64,000 nucleotides of DNA from Carya illinoinensis (lineage: Eukaryota > Streptophyta > Magnoliopsida > Fagales > Juglandaceae): assembly GCF_018687715.1 (NCBI RefSeq), contig NC_056752.1:45983501-46047500 (forward strand), in the 5' to 3' direction. The notes beneath the pieces were generated by a model, which made no database searches, had not been told where the DNA came from, and saw only the letters and a program-made list of their open reading frames with translations. Positions 11,552-24,102 of the stretch are shown one piece after another. The position numbers and the translations under genes were made by a program. Numbering within the stretch: the stretch's first letter is position 1; each line of letters begins with the position of its first letter.

Positions 11552-12136
11552 CATGGAGAATTTTCTTGGGCTTTGTTACATACAATCATTAAATGTAATT
11601 GGTGTGCAGTCGATTGTATGGAATGAATAAAAAAAAATTATAAATTTTTTTTTTATATTCAGGGGAACCTACATAAATAAAAAAAAGTTATAAAAATAAA
11701 TTTTTTTTTATATAAGTCTCGTATTAATTTATTTTTTTATAATCATCTGTACGCCAATTACATCTATCGACTGTAGAAAATATTTCTCAATTTTCTTTGC
11801 CCTTCGAGTCTAGAACATACGACAAAATACAAATACCATCAAGTTTTATAAGGAAGCGGGGTCTACTAGAGGAACAACCAAATAAAACAAGCGTGTCAGA
11901 GATTTTTAAAGAGTTGTTGTGGTTTGACCATATTTAGATTTGACTCTGCCACGGACCGATACGTCTCTTGTGGCGTACAAATGTCCTTGTAAAGACGTTA
12001 ATGGATCATATCTTCAGGATTTAGTATCCGTAGGTGAAATGATTTCAATCGGGTGAAAAACGACTATTCGGTGCGATTTTTTACCAAAATTGATGCCGAG
12101 CAATGGAGAGGATTTGCATGTAACAACCTAACCTTA
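11552..12136. other. Intergenic, no gene seen
   Basis: AT-rich flank of the LINE. It holds poly(A)/poly(T) runs and a local dyad: TGGTGTGCAGTCGATTGTA near 11600 versus TACGCCAATTACATCTATCG near 11750 on the other strand, perhaps a small MITE relic. No coding potential recognised. Confidence 0.4.
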
Positions 12137-13157
12137 GACATTGGTATTGGATTAACTATTCTAATCTTAAAAATTTAAAGAATATTCGATTTTTTATTTT
12201 TTAGCTCATTACTTAATTCTTAAAACCTACATTAGATTAACTATCACATTCTCTATAATAATAAAATTATATATATATAATATTAAAAAGAAAAAGAAAC
12301 CTTGACAGCGGAAGGTCTTAAAATAGTCCTGAAATTCACGAATACAATTGCAAGAGAAAGCTCTTCAGAATCACAATAATTAAAAAGCAAAAATATCAAG
12401 GATTTAAATTAAATCTCAAACCCAATAAGTTCTAGTAACTATTAAAAAGCTTGAATTATCTTTAAAAAAAAAAAACCTATGATTCAGTTTTATGGCAGAG
12501 GTATAATAATTGAAAATGCGAAAAAATTTGAAAGATTGAGCAGTTTGGTGGCAGAAAAAATCAAGTCCATAAAATCAGAGAAAAAAGCCACTAAAAAAAT
12601 CCCAACAACATCAATAAAATCAAACCCAAACAATAAAATCAAGAGCAGGAATCAGTGGCTAGGGTTTCAGATTTTACCGTGTTGTTGGGTATCAGTGTTG
12701 GAGTGAAGCCGTGGCGGTGCTGTGCTCGAGAGAAAGAAGTGAAAGATGAAAGATAGTAGCTGCGTGAGAGAAAGAGGGAAGACGAAGAGAAACAACAGAA
12801 AAAAAAAAAATAGAAGAAGAGAGAAGGGAGAGACACGGGAGAGGGAAGAAGAAAAGAGAGAAGAAAAAAAACCGGAAGAAGAAAAAAGGAAGAAAAGAGA
12901 GAAGAAAAAAAATGGAAGAAGAAGAGGATGCGTAGGAGGGAAAAGGAAGGAAGACGAACCGCGGGAGAGGAGCCGAAATAATAAACAAAGTATTTAGACT
13001 TGCTACAGGACTTTTCAAAGATGAAAAATAAGATGAAAATACTGTAGCTAATAATTGATATGAAAAGAGTTTAACCAATCTAATGTAGGCCCTTTTTTGA
13101 TAAAATCCTTTAAACTTGAAGATGAAAAGTGGTTTGAATAAACTGATGCGGATGCTC
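12137..13157. mobile_element. Tourist-like (PIF/Harbinger) non-autonomous element with purine-rich core
   Basis: The left end reads GACATTGGTATTGGATTA and the right end, reversed, GAGCATCCGCATCAGTTTA. These are imperfect terminal inverted repeats flanked by TTA on both sides (12134-12136 and 13158-13160), the 3-bp duplication typical of PIF/Harbinger. The interior contains a strikingly purine-only stretch (about 12720-12980, GAA/GAG/GGA repeats) that makes spurious Lys/Glu/Arg-rich frames. Two other window elements share the GAGCAT-type end. The 1021-bp length is large for a MITE, so this may be a deletion derivative or may carry captured DNA. Confidence 0.6.
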
Positions 13158-13160
13158 TTA

Positions 13161-14748
13161 CTAGTAGGTTTGGAGAGGAAAAATAGTGACTATATCAACT
13201 CTAGCGATTTTCGATTTTCCTAATAATGAAATTTGTTAAGAGAATAGAAAGAGTGTGTTGCAGAAGAGAGAGAATAGGAGAAATTGAGAATAGTAGAATA
13301 AAAGGAAAGGAAAAGAAAACAATCTTAAATCAAAATAATAATCATCGTTTCATTTTTTTAGTATGTTATGCATTAAACGACTTTTTTTGTACACTTTAGA
13401 TATAAAATAACGTGGATTCACTTAATTTTAACTACGGTATATAAAAATATATATATATTTATTTAATTGACCAATTCGTCAGTGTGAATCAAGTCCGAAA
13501 CAAAACTGAACCGACTGTCTATTTTATCTATTTTCTACTATTGACCGATCGGTTCTTCACAAATTTTGGCCAATTTATAACTCCAACAACCGGTTTCCGT
13601 CGACATAGGTTGGTTCGACCAGTTTCTATTTACCCCCAACAATTTATCTCAATTTATTTTATTTTATTATTAAATTTTTAGTAAATTTTTAAATAAAATA
13701 TAATAAATAATTCAACTTTTCAAATTTTAAAATAAAATTAATATTTTAATAATATTTTATTCAACTTTTATCTCATCTTATCTCATAATCCATCTCAATT
13801 CATTATCTAGGATTCTAAACCAGGCCTATTCAACGAAAATATATATGGGGTGAGATTGTTGGGTTCTTTCCAAAACAATGTGGCAGCCTAATTAACCATA
13901 CGAAACTTGGACAGACCTATACCAGAATGTCCACTTTTACGGTAAATACAAGTCGGTTTGAAGTTACAATCAAGCTTTAATATGATATAATGAAGTTCAA
14001 GATAAATGTTTCAACCAATTATATATGATAATTGGTCATGTTTTGTAATATGCATAATATGGATCGTGTGCTTTATTACATATATGTTAATTGCTTAGGA
14101 CAACTTCATTTGAATTAGGAAAAACCATCTAGTTAGCAGAACAAATAAATAAATAACTCGAGTATATTATGCTTGTGAAATCAAGACGCTTTTAAGGAAA
14201 AAAAAAAAAAAAAAAAAAAAAAATCTGAACAGTGAATACTCAATCATAAATCGTCATTACCATCCCAACTGGATTCTTTAGAATTTCTAAAAATTCCAGG
14301 TCTCGATTTCAAAGAAATAAATATAACAAGGAGGAATATTTATCCAATAATAATTTATCGTTGTGTCAACAAATGCACTATCGGTTTGATCATTACTTTT
14401 CAAGGACATCATTGATTTTGATTTTGAATGCTATGATCAGAAATGTCAAGAACTATTCGGTGAGTGCATGACTGCTTGTCTTACAAAAAATAAAAAATAA
14501 AAACTTGCTGAGAAACCTTGGTCTCACTCCAGATGATACTCATTAAATTTACTCAAAAATCAACACAAATTATAAATGCTATGAAATCTTGGTGGATAAA
14601 GCATGGGGGGGATGGGCAGAGACAATCTCACACGACAAAAAGACGAGTAAAAAAGCGCCTCTAGATCAAATCTCACCACGAACATTAACGACTACAAACA
14701 TAGTCCTCGTAACATTGGCATCAGATTACCACCGTAATCCGGACGCCA
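13161..14748. other. Intergenic, AT-rich, no gene seen
   Basis: Contains a member of the AT-rich repeat type at about 13660-13830 (TTATCTCATCTTATCTCATA, ending near AAACCAGGCCT) and a run of about 30 A near 14195-14222. Short open frames here look random. Confidence 0.45.
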
Positions 14749-14754
14749 TTTATT
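14749..14754 (-). terminator. Putative polyadenylation signal of SEO copy B
   Basis: AATAAA on the minus strand, about 70 bases past the stop codon of the SEO gene. The position suits a plant near-upstream element. Motif-only evidence. Confidence 0.4.
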
Positions 14755-14822
14755 GTAGACACATATTATATCTGGTGCAAACAAACGTAGAGCGGGGAAC
14801 ATGGGGAAACACCGGCAAATAT

Positions 14823-17800
14823 CTAGTGCAGTGAGTTCAGAGCACCGTCAACATGGCAGCACTTAAAGCTGATATAGGTCTCCATGACGCGGGGGCAGTG
14901 AGGGCAATGCATATGCTCAGGGACCTTTCCGACACCTAAGGGAATGTCTACACGGGAGCAAGGGCGATTCACTTCAATAACCTTATCATGGTACTGCTTG
15001 AAAATAATTTCGTAGCCAATCTCGCGCACATACCCCTTCCATTTGTCAAACTCGTCCACGACCTTCATAACTGTTGTCCCATGACCGGTGAATATCACTT
15101 TAGACCCTTTGCTCAGCACCACCCATCCACTTTCATTCTTGTAAGACAGCAACTTTTGGATTTCCCTGGTCACAGCGTCCGGTTCAGTCTTCTTCTCAGT
15201 CTTGGAGAAGAAAAAGCTTTCCATTTTGTCCCAGAAACGCCCTAGGATGCCAACATCATCCTGCCCTTTCTCGTTTTTCCCTACAAGAACCAACTCGATG
15301 TAAATCCTTGCCTCCTTTATTGCCGGATCGTTGGCCAGGGCAGTTGCTTTCTTGGTGAACTGTTGAACCCACTCGTTGTCCTTGCCTCCATAGAAGAAAA
15401 TGTACCTGTCATCCTTGATCTGATTGAATAAGATGTGTCAAACTCCCGAATGCAATTATAGTGCTAATTAATTATGATTCTTTACTAAAAGTGCGAGCTT
15501 GTGTATGAATATTTGTAAGAACTAAACCAGAATGTGAATATGACGAGAAAAAAATTAAATAGAATGTGACAATAACTTTACCACGACAGGCAATTTTTGA
15601 TTGACGCCAACCATAATGTCTTCCATCACATCTTCTTTAGTTGCCAAAACACCTTCTGCCTCTCTAGTGAAAGGAAAGGCCTTGATTCCCCATACCTTAA
15701 TGATGTGAAGTGCATTCGGATGTTCCACCTTTCCTCTTGGATTTATCACCACGACGATAGGCTTGTTCTTGAAGTTCCACTCCTCCTTGATGAACTTGAT
15801 GCCCACCACAGGGGAAAAGTACTGCACTGTATACCAAGGCATCTTAGACCGCAGCACCTCAAACTTCTTTCTCAGCTCATCGGTCCAGTGTTCCACAATT
15901 GGGATCCATACAATTTTATGCTGATCCTTCTTACTTATTCCATCATAAACTGGCTTTAGGATCGAGATCTCTTCGATGGTGATGTCCAGGCTCGAAATGA
16001 AGAACAGAACATCCTTTTTTTTCAGCACGTCGATGCTAACCTGTTTTTGTGCAACACAATTAAGAAAATCAGTTTACTCAAAATAGTTCCTAATGTGCCC
16101 AGTGCAGTTTACGGAGACGAGGAATCGGAATATATATCAAAATATATTAGGGAGTGAAGATCGGCAATATCCTGTTATTAGGGATGATTTTGGCCAATTA
16201 AATATTGGGCTACTCCGAGTTTTCATTGTTCTTGGCTAAGTATTATCCCTCTCAGTATTCCAGTCTAATAACATATGTATGGTTAAAACTTGCCAAATAT
16301 ATCGTTTTAACCAATTAAGAATTCTGTTCGGTGGAAATTCGAGATTTTTTTTTTTTTTTTTTTAAGAGCTAACCAATTTGTTGGTTGAACCATCAATAAG
16401 TGACGGCTCTGCATCTTTGTGGAAAATGAGCGCCTTGAAAACCTCCATCACTTCGCTAGGTGTTTGAAATATTTTCTTGAGTTTCCTATAAGCTTCAATT
16501 ACGTCTGCAACGAGCAAGAATCTTTGGTCAGCATTGTCGCGCAATAGGAAGTAGCATGCTTGCTTCTGAATGAAATCAACAGTCACAATTGCTTACCTAT
16601 TTGTTCGTGGGCAAGTTTTATCGTCCTCCTTAGGACATTGAGAAGGACGTTGATTTTCTGAGCGAAGGGCGATAGTTCCTGTTTCTTGCCTCTGAAATGA
16701 GGCAACAATGGTACTCAGTCGCCGTAAAATCAACAGATCAGAAAGCGTAACATGATATGCAAGGTGAAGGAATGAAACTTACTCGTCACCAGTGATGCAA
16801 CACATCTGCGTGGTGCAAGCTACAACTGTAATGATTGCCCAGTAGACATCCACAGGGATTCGGTCCATGGCACCTGCCAATGCTGGTACGTCCTTTGTAT
16901 CATAGACTGTTAGCTTCTCCAGCTCAAAAACGGACTCGATGACTTCCAATGTTGCCTTGATCAGATTATTCAGCTCAACTATGGCTTTCCCATATTTTTG
17001 AAGGCCCGGGCGTTTTAAGACAACAGGTACTCTTTTCAGGATCCCCACTGATTTGGCGAGTTGGTCCGATGAGTGAAGATCGGCAAGCATCCAGAAATCC
17101 CCATAGTCCAAAGCAAAGGCCGCCAGTGTCAGCACTGCCTTGGCGTCCCATGAATAGTGTGCGAGTTTGTTAAGTATTGACAGTGTTGTTTTGTGGGCAA
17201 TCTCCTCACCCGGAGCCTTGCATGACATCTACATGATTAATTACAGATTTGTTAGTATTAAAAATGCTTATGCATATATATAATAAAATCATCACATTCA
17301 TCGATCGTAGTCCCATGTCATGCGACGAGCTACTGGAACAAGTGGCCGTTCCCTATAATCACCTCGCAGGAAAGTGCCTTCAGTGTGCAGGACGGTGGAT
17401 TGAAACTGGCTTTGGGCACCTTTTCGTCCAGGTGCTCCAGTTGTGTCTTGGTACCCTGTAGTACATGAATATGAGGAAGTGTATGGAGAACAGACAAAAG
17501 AAAAAAAAAAAAACAAATTCAAAGAAACTTCAATTTAAACAAAACCCATGAGACGAGACGTGTGTGGAAAGAAAAATTTAACTTAGCTCATCTACATTTT
17601 CTCGGTTGTAAAAGAACGTGTATGGTAGAAACTAAATATATTTATATGTACCAGAACAACATTGTCAACGAGATGGGTAGCACGCTGAAGAATGTTCTCG
17701 GTGACAGCAAAAAGAGAGTCGACATCAAACTTCTCGTCACCGTGAATATGGGTTGCATAGATTGTATTCATGATCTGGTCATCGGACATGGTTAGCACGC

Positions 17801-17858
17801 TGTGCTCAGCCTTAGCGGGTGGCTGAGCGCTAGACAGGAGCGTCTTGAGGGTGGCCAT
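14823..17858 (-). CDS. Sieve element occlusion (SEO) protein, complete gene (copy B)
   Basis: Encodes a phloem P-protein subunit of the SEO family, which assembles into filaments in sieve elements and takes part in wound occlusion. I infer seven exons: 17858-17652, 17455-17363, 17228-16783, 16691-16597, 16504-16374, 16040-15582 and 15419-14823. All introns are GT-AG and phases agree, giving 2028 bp and about 675 aa, in the usual family range. The SEO N-terminal domain covers roughly residues 25-300 (GDEKFDVDSLF in exon 1, SWDAKAVLTLAAFALDYGDF in exon 3). The middle part includes VLFFISSLDIT and KNKPIVVVINPRG, as in the thioredoxin-like region. The SEO C-terminal domain ends with CPHCPRVMETY and KCCH; C649 and C652 are the first pair. 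A small 31-codon exon 2 is conserved in copy A. Start chosen as the ATG giving MATLKTLL, about 106 bases after a TATA box. No disabling change seen. Confidence 0.93.
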
Positions 17859-17963
17859 AGTGTGTAGTATTGTAAAGTGCGAGAGGTTAGAACTCAGAAG
17901 CTCTTGGGTTTGGGAAAGTGCAAAGCAGTTTTGGTTGTGCATTCAGCAATACCGAGATGGCCT

Positions 17964-17972
17964 TATTTATAG
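17964..17972 (-). promoter_or_regulatory. Putative TATA box of SEO copy B
   Basis: The minus strand reads CTATAAATA, a near-consensus plant TATA box about 106 bases upstream of the ATG at 17858. This implies a leader of about 70-80 bases. Confidence 0.6.
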
Positions 17973-18512
17973 CCGTCGGGGAACGATATGCTTTGCTAAC
18001 TCCTTTCCAGACGGGGCCTTCTGATAATAAATATCGAGGGGCCGAATTCATGTGGATAAGGTTGGATTTGGGTAGGTAGAAGTGTCCATAAGTATTGTGA
18101 ATAATAGTTAAAAAATAATAAAAAACTAATAATAGATTAATAAATAGTAATAAAAAGTAAATAATAAATAATATTAGAATATATTGAAAATATATGATAT
18201 ATATACTTTCAGTATCCATACATATTAATCGTAGCGATTTGGAACCGGCCAATTATGACATTGAAAATATTAATTTTATAATAATAACCTCATTCTAAAA
18301 ATTAAGTGCGTGTAAATTATTTGTACAATTTATAACTATACATAATATTATTTAAAAAATTATATAAGAGAAATATATAAAACCATAAAATCAAATGGCA
18401 TATATTTAGAATAAATAAAACCCTAGATTAAAAAAAATTAAAGTTAACTACTAATAGAGGATGATTCCCTCACCAATTTTATTTTTTTCCGTTTCTTATT
18501 ATTTTTTGTGTT

Positions 18513-18554
<42 letters not shown>

Positions 18555-18754
18555 AAAAATATTCCATCTTTAATAAATAGTCTATTCTTTGCATTTTGAT
18601 TTTTTGTTGTTTTATTTCTTATTAAAAAAATTCAATGTAATTATTTTTCTCAATTTCTTATATTTTGTCCTTTTCTTTGATTTTAAGACCTTCATGCCAC
18701 ACAAGCCAACCTACAAGTCGTTCGTTTGCTGGAATCACGTGACTCCTGATCCTA
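17973..18754. other. Upstream intergenic region of SEO copy B
   Basis: AT-rich. Contains an (AT)n tract at 18516-18551 and no gene. Regulatory motifs beyond the TATA box could not be assigned with any confidence. Confidence 0.4.
18516..18551. repeat. (AT)n microsatellite
   Basis: Uninterrupted alternating A/T of 36 bases. Other short TA tracts occur near 33180, 38821, 52250 and 52706. Confidence 0.9.
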
Positions 18755-18757
18755 TTA

Positions 18758-19151
18758 GGGCATTCCCATCCGGTTCTCTAAATACTAAATTCCTTATAAT
18801 TTGAGGAAATATTTAGAGATTTCATCCCAAACCACCCCTCATCCCATTTCCCATTTTGGGATTTAGGGATGGGGTTGCTACAGTAGGTCTCCAAATATGG
18901 GGACTTACTGTTTGTCCCCAAACTATTTTTATATTGATAAAATTATTTGTAGTTAAGTTTATAAAAAGAGGTGGGAGAAAAATGTAATAAAGAAATAATA
19001 AAGAAATGTTATTTTAATAAAATAGAAAAAATATAGAAAATGAGATGTAGGAGATTTTTAAAAGATGAGTAAAATTTAAGGAAAAATTTTAAGAAATATA
19101 CTTTTTAATTAAATTATAAAATTTTTTATAGAAAATAGGATATAAATGCTC
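18758..19151. mobile_element. Tourist-like MITE (394 bp)
   Basis: Starts GGGCATTCCCATCCGG and ends, reversed, GAGCATTTATATCC, flanked by TTA at 18755-18757 and 19152-19154. End sequence and 3-bp duplication match the elements at 12137 and 22559, pointing to one PIF/Harbinger-driven family. No coding content. Confidence 0.6.
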
Positions 19152-19154
19152 TTA

Positions 19155-20577
19155 CATGTTGCTTTGAAACAAAGAAAGTAAATAATTGTCAGAATAAAAT
19201 TTGCTTTTCCAAAAGAATAATGCTAGGCATCCAGCCTCAAGGCTCCCGTTGAGAATCTTTTTAATATATTTTATAATTAAAAAATTATTTTCAATAATAT
19301 TATAATTTTTTTAAAAAATAATATTAAAAAATATTTATATATAAAACTATACTAGTGGGAGTATTCAACGGACTCCCAACCGTGCGAGTAACACCACCTT
19401 TTTCAAAAAGTAATACTAAGTACGGGTAGTAAATGTTTAAATCATATATAAATTTAAATATTTAATAAAAAAATATTTTAATACATTTTAAATCATTTCT
19501 ATAATTATTAAATAAAAAAAATCCTGAACGGCATATTTGAGTGGTACATTTAAACAGTATTGCCGCGGCTGCATTGGATTTTACTCTTTATAATTTAGAA
19601 AAATTTAATTACAAGTATAATTATGCGTTAATATGTATATCAATCTAATATAATTGATTAAAAAGTAGATTTTATTAAAAATAATGTTAATATAAATTTT
19701 AAATATAAAAAAATTAGTATTATTACGTAAATTAATAAACAATTTTATTTATACACAATAAAATTCTTAAAATTTATCATTTCTCTTTTCAAAAAGTAAT
19801 TGCACGTGGTTTTTCTTTATTCATATATAACGTTATATGGTACAAAAAACTGGAGCCATCCCAAAAGTTAAAACCATCTGGATAGGATTTTTTGTTTTCT
19901 TAAGTAATATAGATGGGTTTGTATGTGTGAACCTGAGGATGCTAGTACTCTCGCCGTATCTGAAACACGTACGTAAGACCCATGTAAAGCTAACTGCTAA
20001 GGTTATGGGTGAATGAACTGATGAAGTCGAGCCAAGAAAATAAAAAAAAGGCCAAGTAAAAAGACTCTTGACAACATGCGTGCGTATTGCTTTACGAGGG
20101 ATAAGCTTATACCGGCCGTATATACACACATAGATATATATATGTGAAAAATATTTTAGTATTAAAGTGCTTATATAAAAATAAACTCATAATAAATTGA
20201 TATAATTTGATATGTAGTGCTTGTTTGGGGTTGTGGTAGGAAATATTACTTTTAGCTTAAGGCTTATAGCTTAGACCTTAAGGTAATAAGCTCTACTATT
20301 AAAAAGTTATTTACTGTTTGGGATCTATATGTCTAAAGCACTTTCAAATATATTAGATTTGTTTGGAAACGAATTTAAAAAACACTTTTTGAGGTAAAAA
20401 TGACACAAAAAGGCATATGCTTGATATAAATAAAATATTATAATAAAATAACAATGAAAATAGTCTAATAGATTTTTCAGTAATTATAATGGAATGAAAA
20501 TAACTTCAACCATGCATAAGTGAAATAGCAATATAATCACGTTCAATATTAATAACATTTTCATTATATATCTCTGA
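19155..20577. other. Intergenic, no gene seen
   Basis: AT-rich. The stretch from about 20220 (GCTTGTTTGGGGTTGTGG) resembles relics near 5231 and 37440, probably an old MITE family. The 98-codon minus-strand frame at 19833-20129 has no recognisable features. Confidence 0.4.
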
Positions 20578-20969
20578 TTATTGCATGCTTGAGTAATCTT
20601 CTGCTTCTTCGTCCTCCATGCTTCCAGGAGGTAGATAATCCTCGTCATCATCGTATGGCTTGAACTCAATATCTTTTAATGTATGAGTTCTAATAAAATT
20701 ATGAATAGCTATAGACGCTACGACAATTTTAACTTGCTTATGATAAGGAAAATTTGGCATATGATCTAATATCTTCCATCTATTTTTTCAAACTCCAAAT
20801 GTTCTCTCAATAGTGCATTTGAGTGACGAATGTGCATGATTAAATATTTCACGCATACCCATTGGTCGAGGACCACGATGAAAATCTGGTAGATGATATC
20901 GTTCCCTTCTGTATGACCCCATGTATCCGTTCATCTGAGGATATCCAGCATCTACCAAGTAATATTTAC
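20578..20969 (-). pseudogene. PIF/Harbinger transposase fragment (DDE_Tnp_4, ALP1/HARBI1-like), broken
   Basis: After a CAG acceptor at about 20970 the minus strand encodes KYYLVDAGYPQMNGYM, later GPRPMGMREIFNHAHSS and TIERTFGV, then after a stop KNRWKILDHMPNFPYHK and VVASIAIHNFIRTHT. This is the C-terminal half of a Harbinger-type DDE nuclease: the VDAGY aspartate and the IER glutamate are the second and third catalytic positions. The TGA after TFGV replaces a conserved tryptophan. The first catalytic aspartate and the N-terminal half are missing, and no partner Myb/SANT gene is visible. It is a relic of a family that could once have mobilised the Tourist-like MITEs nearby, though that link is inference. 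Confidence 0.8.
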
Positions 20970-22555
20970 CTGCATACAATTTAGGATAATAAATCAAAAG
21001 TAATATAAAAATCATTTATATTCTTATTGAAGTTCATTAATGTCATTCTTATCAAATTCAAACCTCTAGGTGGATGTAGAAAGTGCAATTCCTCCTTTTG
21101 AATAGCTTCCATAAAAATATGTGTAAAATTATTTTTATTATAAAGTAATTCTAATAAATTTTATAAATTCACATCAATTTATAGATTTATTTTATATAAT
21201 ATTTTTATATCTGTAATAGTTATATATATATATATGTTGTTAACTTAAACGTTTGCAACAATGAATATTTTATTCATGGTATTGAGAATTTTTTTTTTTC
21301 AGATAATACATTAATATTTATTTCATAAAATTAATCAGAAGAAATAAAATGTTGTGTTTGAAAAAATCTTTATTTAAACTATAAACAGGTGAAATAGATC
21401 TGGAATACTAATTCTTTATTAAACTAATTGGATTAGGCCTTTTTGAAGAGAAGTTCTTGATATTAGCTTTTTCCAAATCGGTATCTTTAAAATTTATTTC
21501 AAGAAAAACACAATCTTTATTAACATACGGTTCTGTTTGATTATTGAGAATTTTTAAATAAGAATTTTAAATTTTAAAATTAAATATTAAAATATTATAT
21601 TTTAATATTATTATTGTATTGGAATTTAAAAAAGTTAAGAAAACTGTAAAATCAGTAAAAGATGATTCTTACGTAAAAATGCCAAATTAAGGAAAACGCA
21701 AAAAATAAAAATACAGACTAGCTGGATACGGATAGGATTCGATGACTATCTTCTCTGTCTTTTATCAATATTCGCAAAGAATTATAAGAATGGGTAATTT
21801 AGCCTTTCATTTTTATTTTTTATTTTTGAATGTCTAAATGGTCGAAATTTAAAGTTCAGTGAGATAAGATGAGATAATTTAAAAATAATAATAAAATAAT
21901 TTATAAATAATAATAAAATAGTTTGAGTTAAAATATTTTGTAAAATTTTGAAAAATAAAAAATAAAAATTTAAAGAAAAATATTATAAAGTTAAAATATA
22001 ATTTTTTAATATTATATTTGTTTATAGATTTGAAAAATTTTAATTATTTTTTCTATTTTATTTGAAAGTTATAAAAATTTGTAATGATTAAAAAATAATT
22101 AGATGAAAAATTTATAAATAAAAAATACTTATAACTATAATATTTAAATATTAAGATGAGATAAGATGTAAAATTTTTGCTATCTAACCCCGGCCTTAAG
22201 TCTCTAGCCTACAAATGATAAAAAAATTCCGGGGCGTCAATGATTCTCGTGTACAAGTTAAATTCAAATGCATTCCGACAAGAATAAGCCATTGGAGATA
22301 AGAAAATAGAGCTTGAACTTTATTTGTAAGATATGAATACGAGAAGAACTCTAGCTAATATAAATTATATATATATATAAAAAGAAAAGTATTTACGATG
22401 AATTATTTATACAATAATAATTATATATTTATGACGTAAATAGACTCACTTTTATAAAAAGTAATTATTTTCATAAAAAATAGCCCAGCACAAAAAATTC
22501 AGGAAGGGCTTAAAATTAAACGAGGGATGGTTTAGGTTTGAGAAAATATGATATA
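20970..22555. other. Intergenic, AT-rich, with MITE-like segment 21855-22200
   Basis: Holds a member of the AT-rich repeat type (GAGATAAGATGAGATAAT at its left, CTATCTAACCCCGGCCTTAA at its right). No gene recognised. Confidence 0.45.
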
Positions 22556-22558
22556 TAA

Positions 22559-23016
22559 GAGCATTCATATTGGTTTAGGCATATACATATGCAAAATCAC
22601 ATTTTTTGGAGATCCAATTTGCCATACAAGCAAAACTTTCACATTGGCTTATGCAAATTTGAGACAAAATAATAATAAAATATTATCATTTTATTTTATT
22701 TTTTTTGCTTTTTTTTTAATAGGGTTTGATCTTCAAATATGTAAAATATTTAAGTAAAATACTTTTTGGGGAGTGAATGAGTAAAATATGTAGTAAAATA
22801 TTTAAAGGTAAAATATGTAGAAAGAGAGTGGGAGGAGAGAAAAAGAATGAATAAAATATGTTTTGGAGAGTGAATAGTAGATCTTTAAACATGTAAAGGT
22901 ACTGTTCATAGCTATGTAAATATTTGAAGATGCATAATCCAATGTAGATGAATTTAAGCTCATATTATATAAATATGACTTTACATATACATATGCATAG
23001 ACCAATATGAATGCTC
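22559..23016. mobile_element. Tourist-like MITE (458 bp)
   Basis: The left end GAGCATTCATATTGGT and the reversed right end match over the first 16 bases, then diverge slightly. TAA flanks both sides (22556-22558 and 23017-23019), matching PIF/Harbinger target duplication. The interior is AT-rich and non-coding. This is the best-preserved of three related elements in the window. Confidence 0.75.
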
Positions 23017-23019
23017 TAA

Positions 23020-24099
23020 GAGCATATGCTCCAGGCCAGAGCTAATGATAGAAAGTATAATAATTATGTGGGACCAAACTCTCAATTATTTTCAAGGATC
23101 GGCACGTTGAAAAAATGGAAATTATAAAGCTGGCCTGGAGGTCGAGGTCGACCTAGCTAGATCCATCTCAACCACCAACACAAAAAATTATCAACGTCCT
23201 TTTACGCCTGCAAGAATCACGTTGATTGAAAGGTGGTAAATATGAAGAAAAGGATCATGATAAGCCCACATTCCATGATGTCTTTATACTCATTCATGTT
23301 TCCTAAACAAATAAAGAATTTTTATTTGTAATAATAATATTACATACAGTTATAAAATACGTAAATATCGTTTAATTATTTAAAAAAATATAAAATCTAT
23401 TATTAAAAAATTAAATTTTTTATATAAATTTTCTATTTATTTATTTATTTTTAAATAATTTTTTTGTACTTACGTATTTATAATTGTAACTATTATTTTT
23501 CAAAGAGTATTAATTGCGCAATAGTTGGTTCGCCCACAATTACTTGATCTTGATTATGATCAATCTAGTTCTAGTACCACAACTTGCACTACTCTCACAA
23601 TCATAGTCAATGTATATGGAAGAGTGAATTTACCTTATTAATTAATTAGCTGATCTCATCTATTGCTAGCTTTTATATATTAACCAATAATTTGAGACCA
23701 CGGGTTAAAGACTCCTGATCTCTACGCTTAAGCTAGGAGCGACTTACTTCAAATGAACAAATTACATTATTTGATGGATATATATGCAGCCAGCAGCATC
23801 CAATATTACCAGAGACTGGCCGGCCGCAAGGAAGGTGCGCAACAATAAGATCGGGGCCTTTGGTTAGTAGTGCCCCGAGCATATGGTGACTAAACCCGAT
23901 CAAACCCCTCCAAATCAAAGGCCCGTACCCACACCTAAGCTACTACAAGTATTGTTTTTAGTGGAAGAGGGAGGAAACATGCTTCCATCAATGATCGAGG
24001 CAATCCATGATGCTTGATATATATCAGACCACGCCCAATGGCTTGTGAATATTTTTTTCATAATATAAAACCAAAACTTATTTTTTATATTTTAACTAT
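23020..24099. other. Intergenic, no gene seen
   Basis: AT-rich flank of the CACTA element with short random frames. It includes a short dyad region GGTCGAGGTCGACC near 23141. Nothing coding recognised. Confidence 0.4.
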
Positions 24100-24102
24100 T
24101 TA

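Noticed and set aside
12639..13078. Minus-strand Ser/Phe-rich and plus-strand Lys/Glu/Arg-rich frames
   Set aside because: Produced by the polypurine tract; no start context, domain or splice signal.
16505..16596. A 28-base mini-intron joining SEO copy B exon 4 to the open frame starting near 16586
   Set aside because: Too short for a plant intron and it changes the protein. Using the acceptor at 16505/16504 gives a 92-base intron and restores the conserved EAYRKLKKIF segment.
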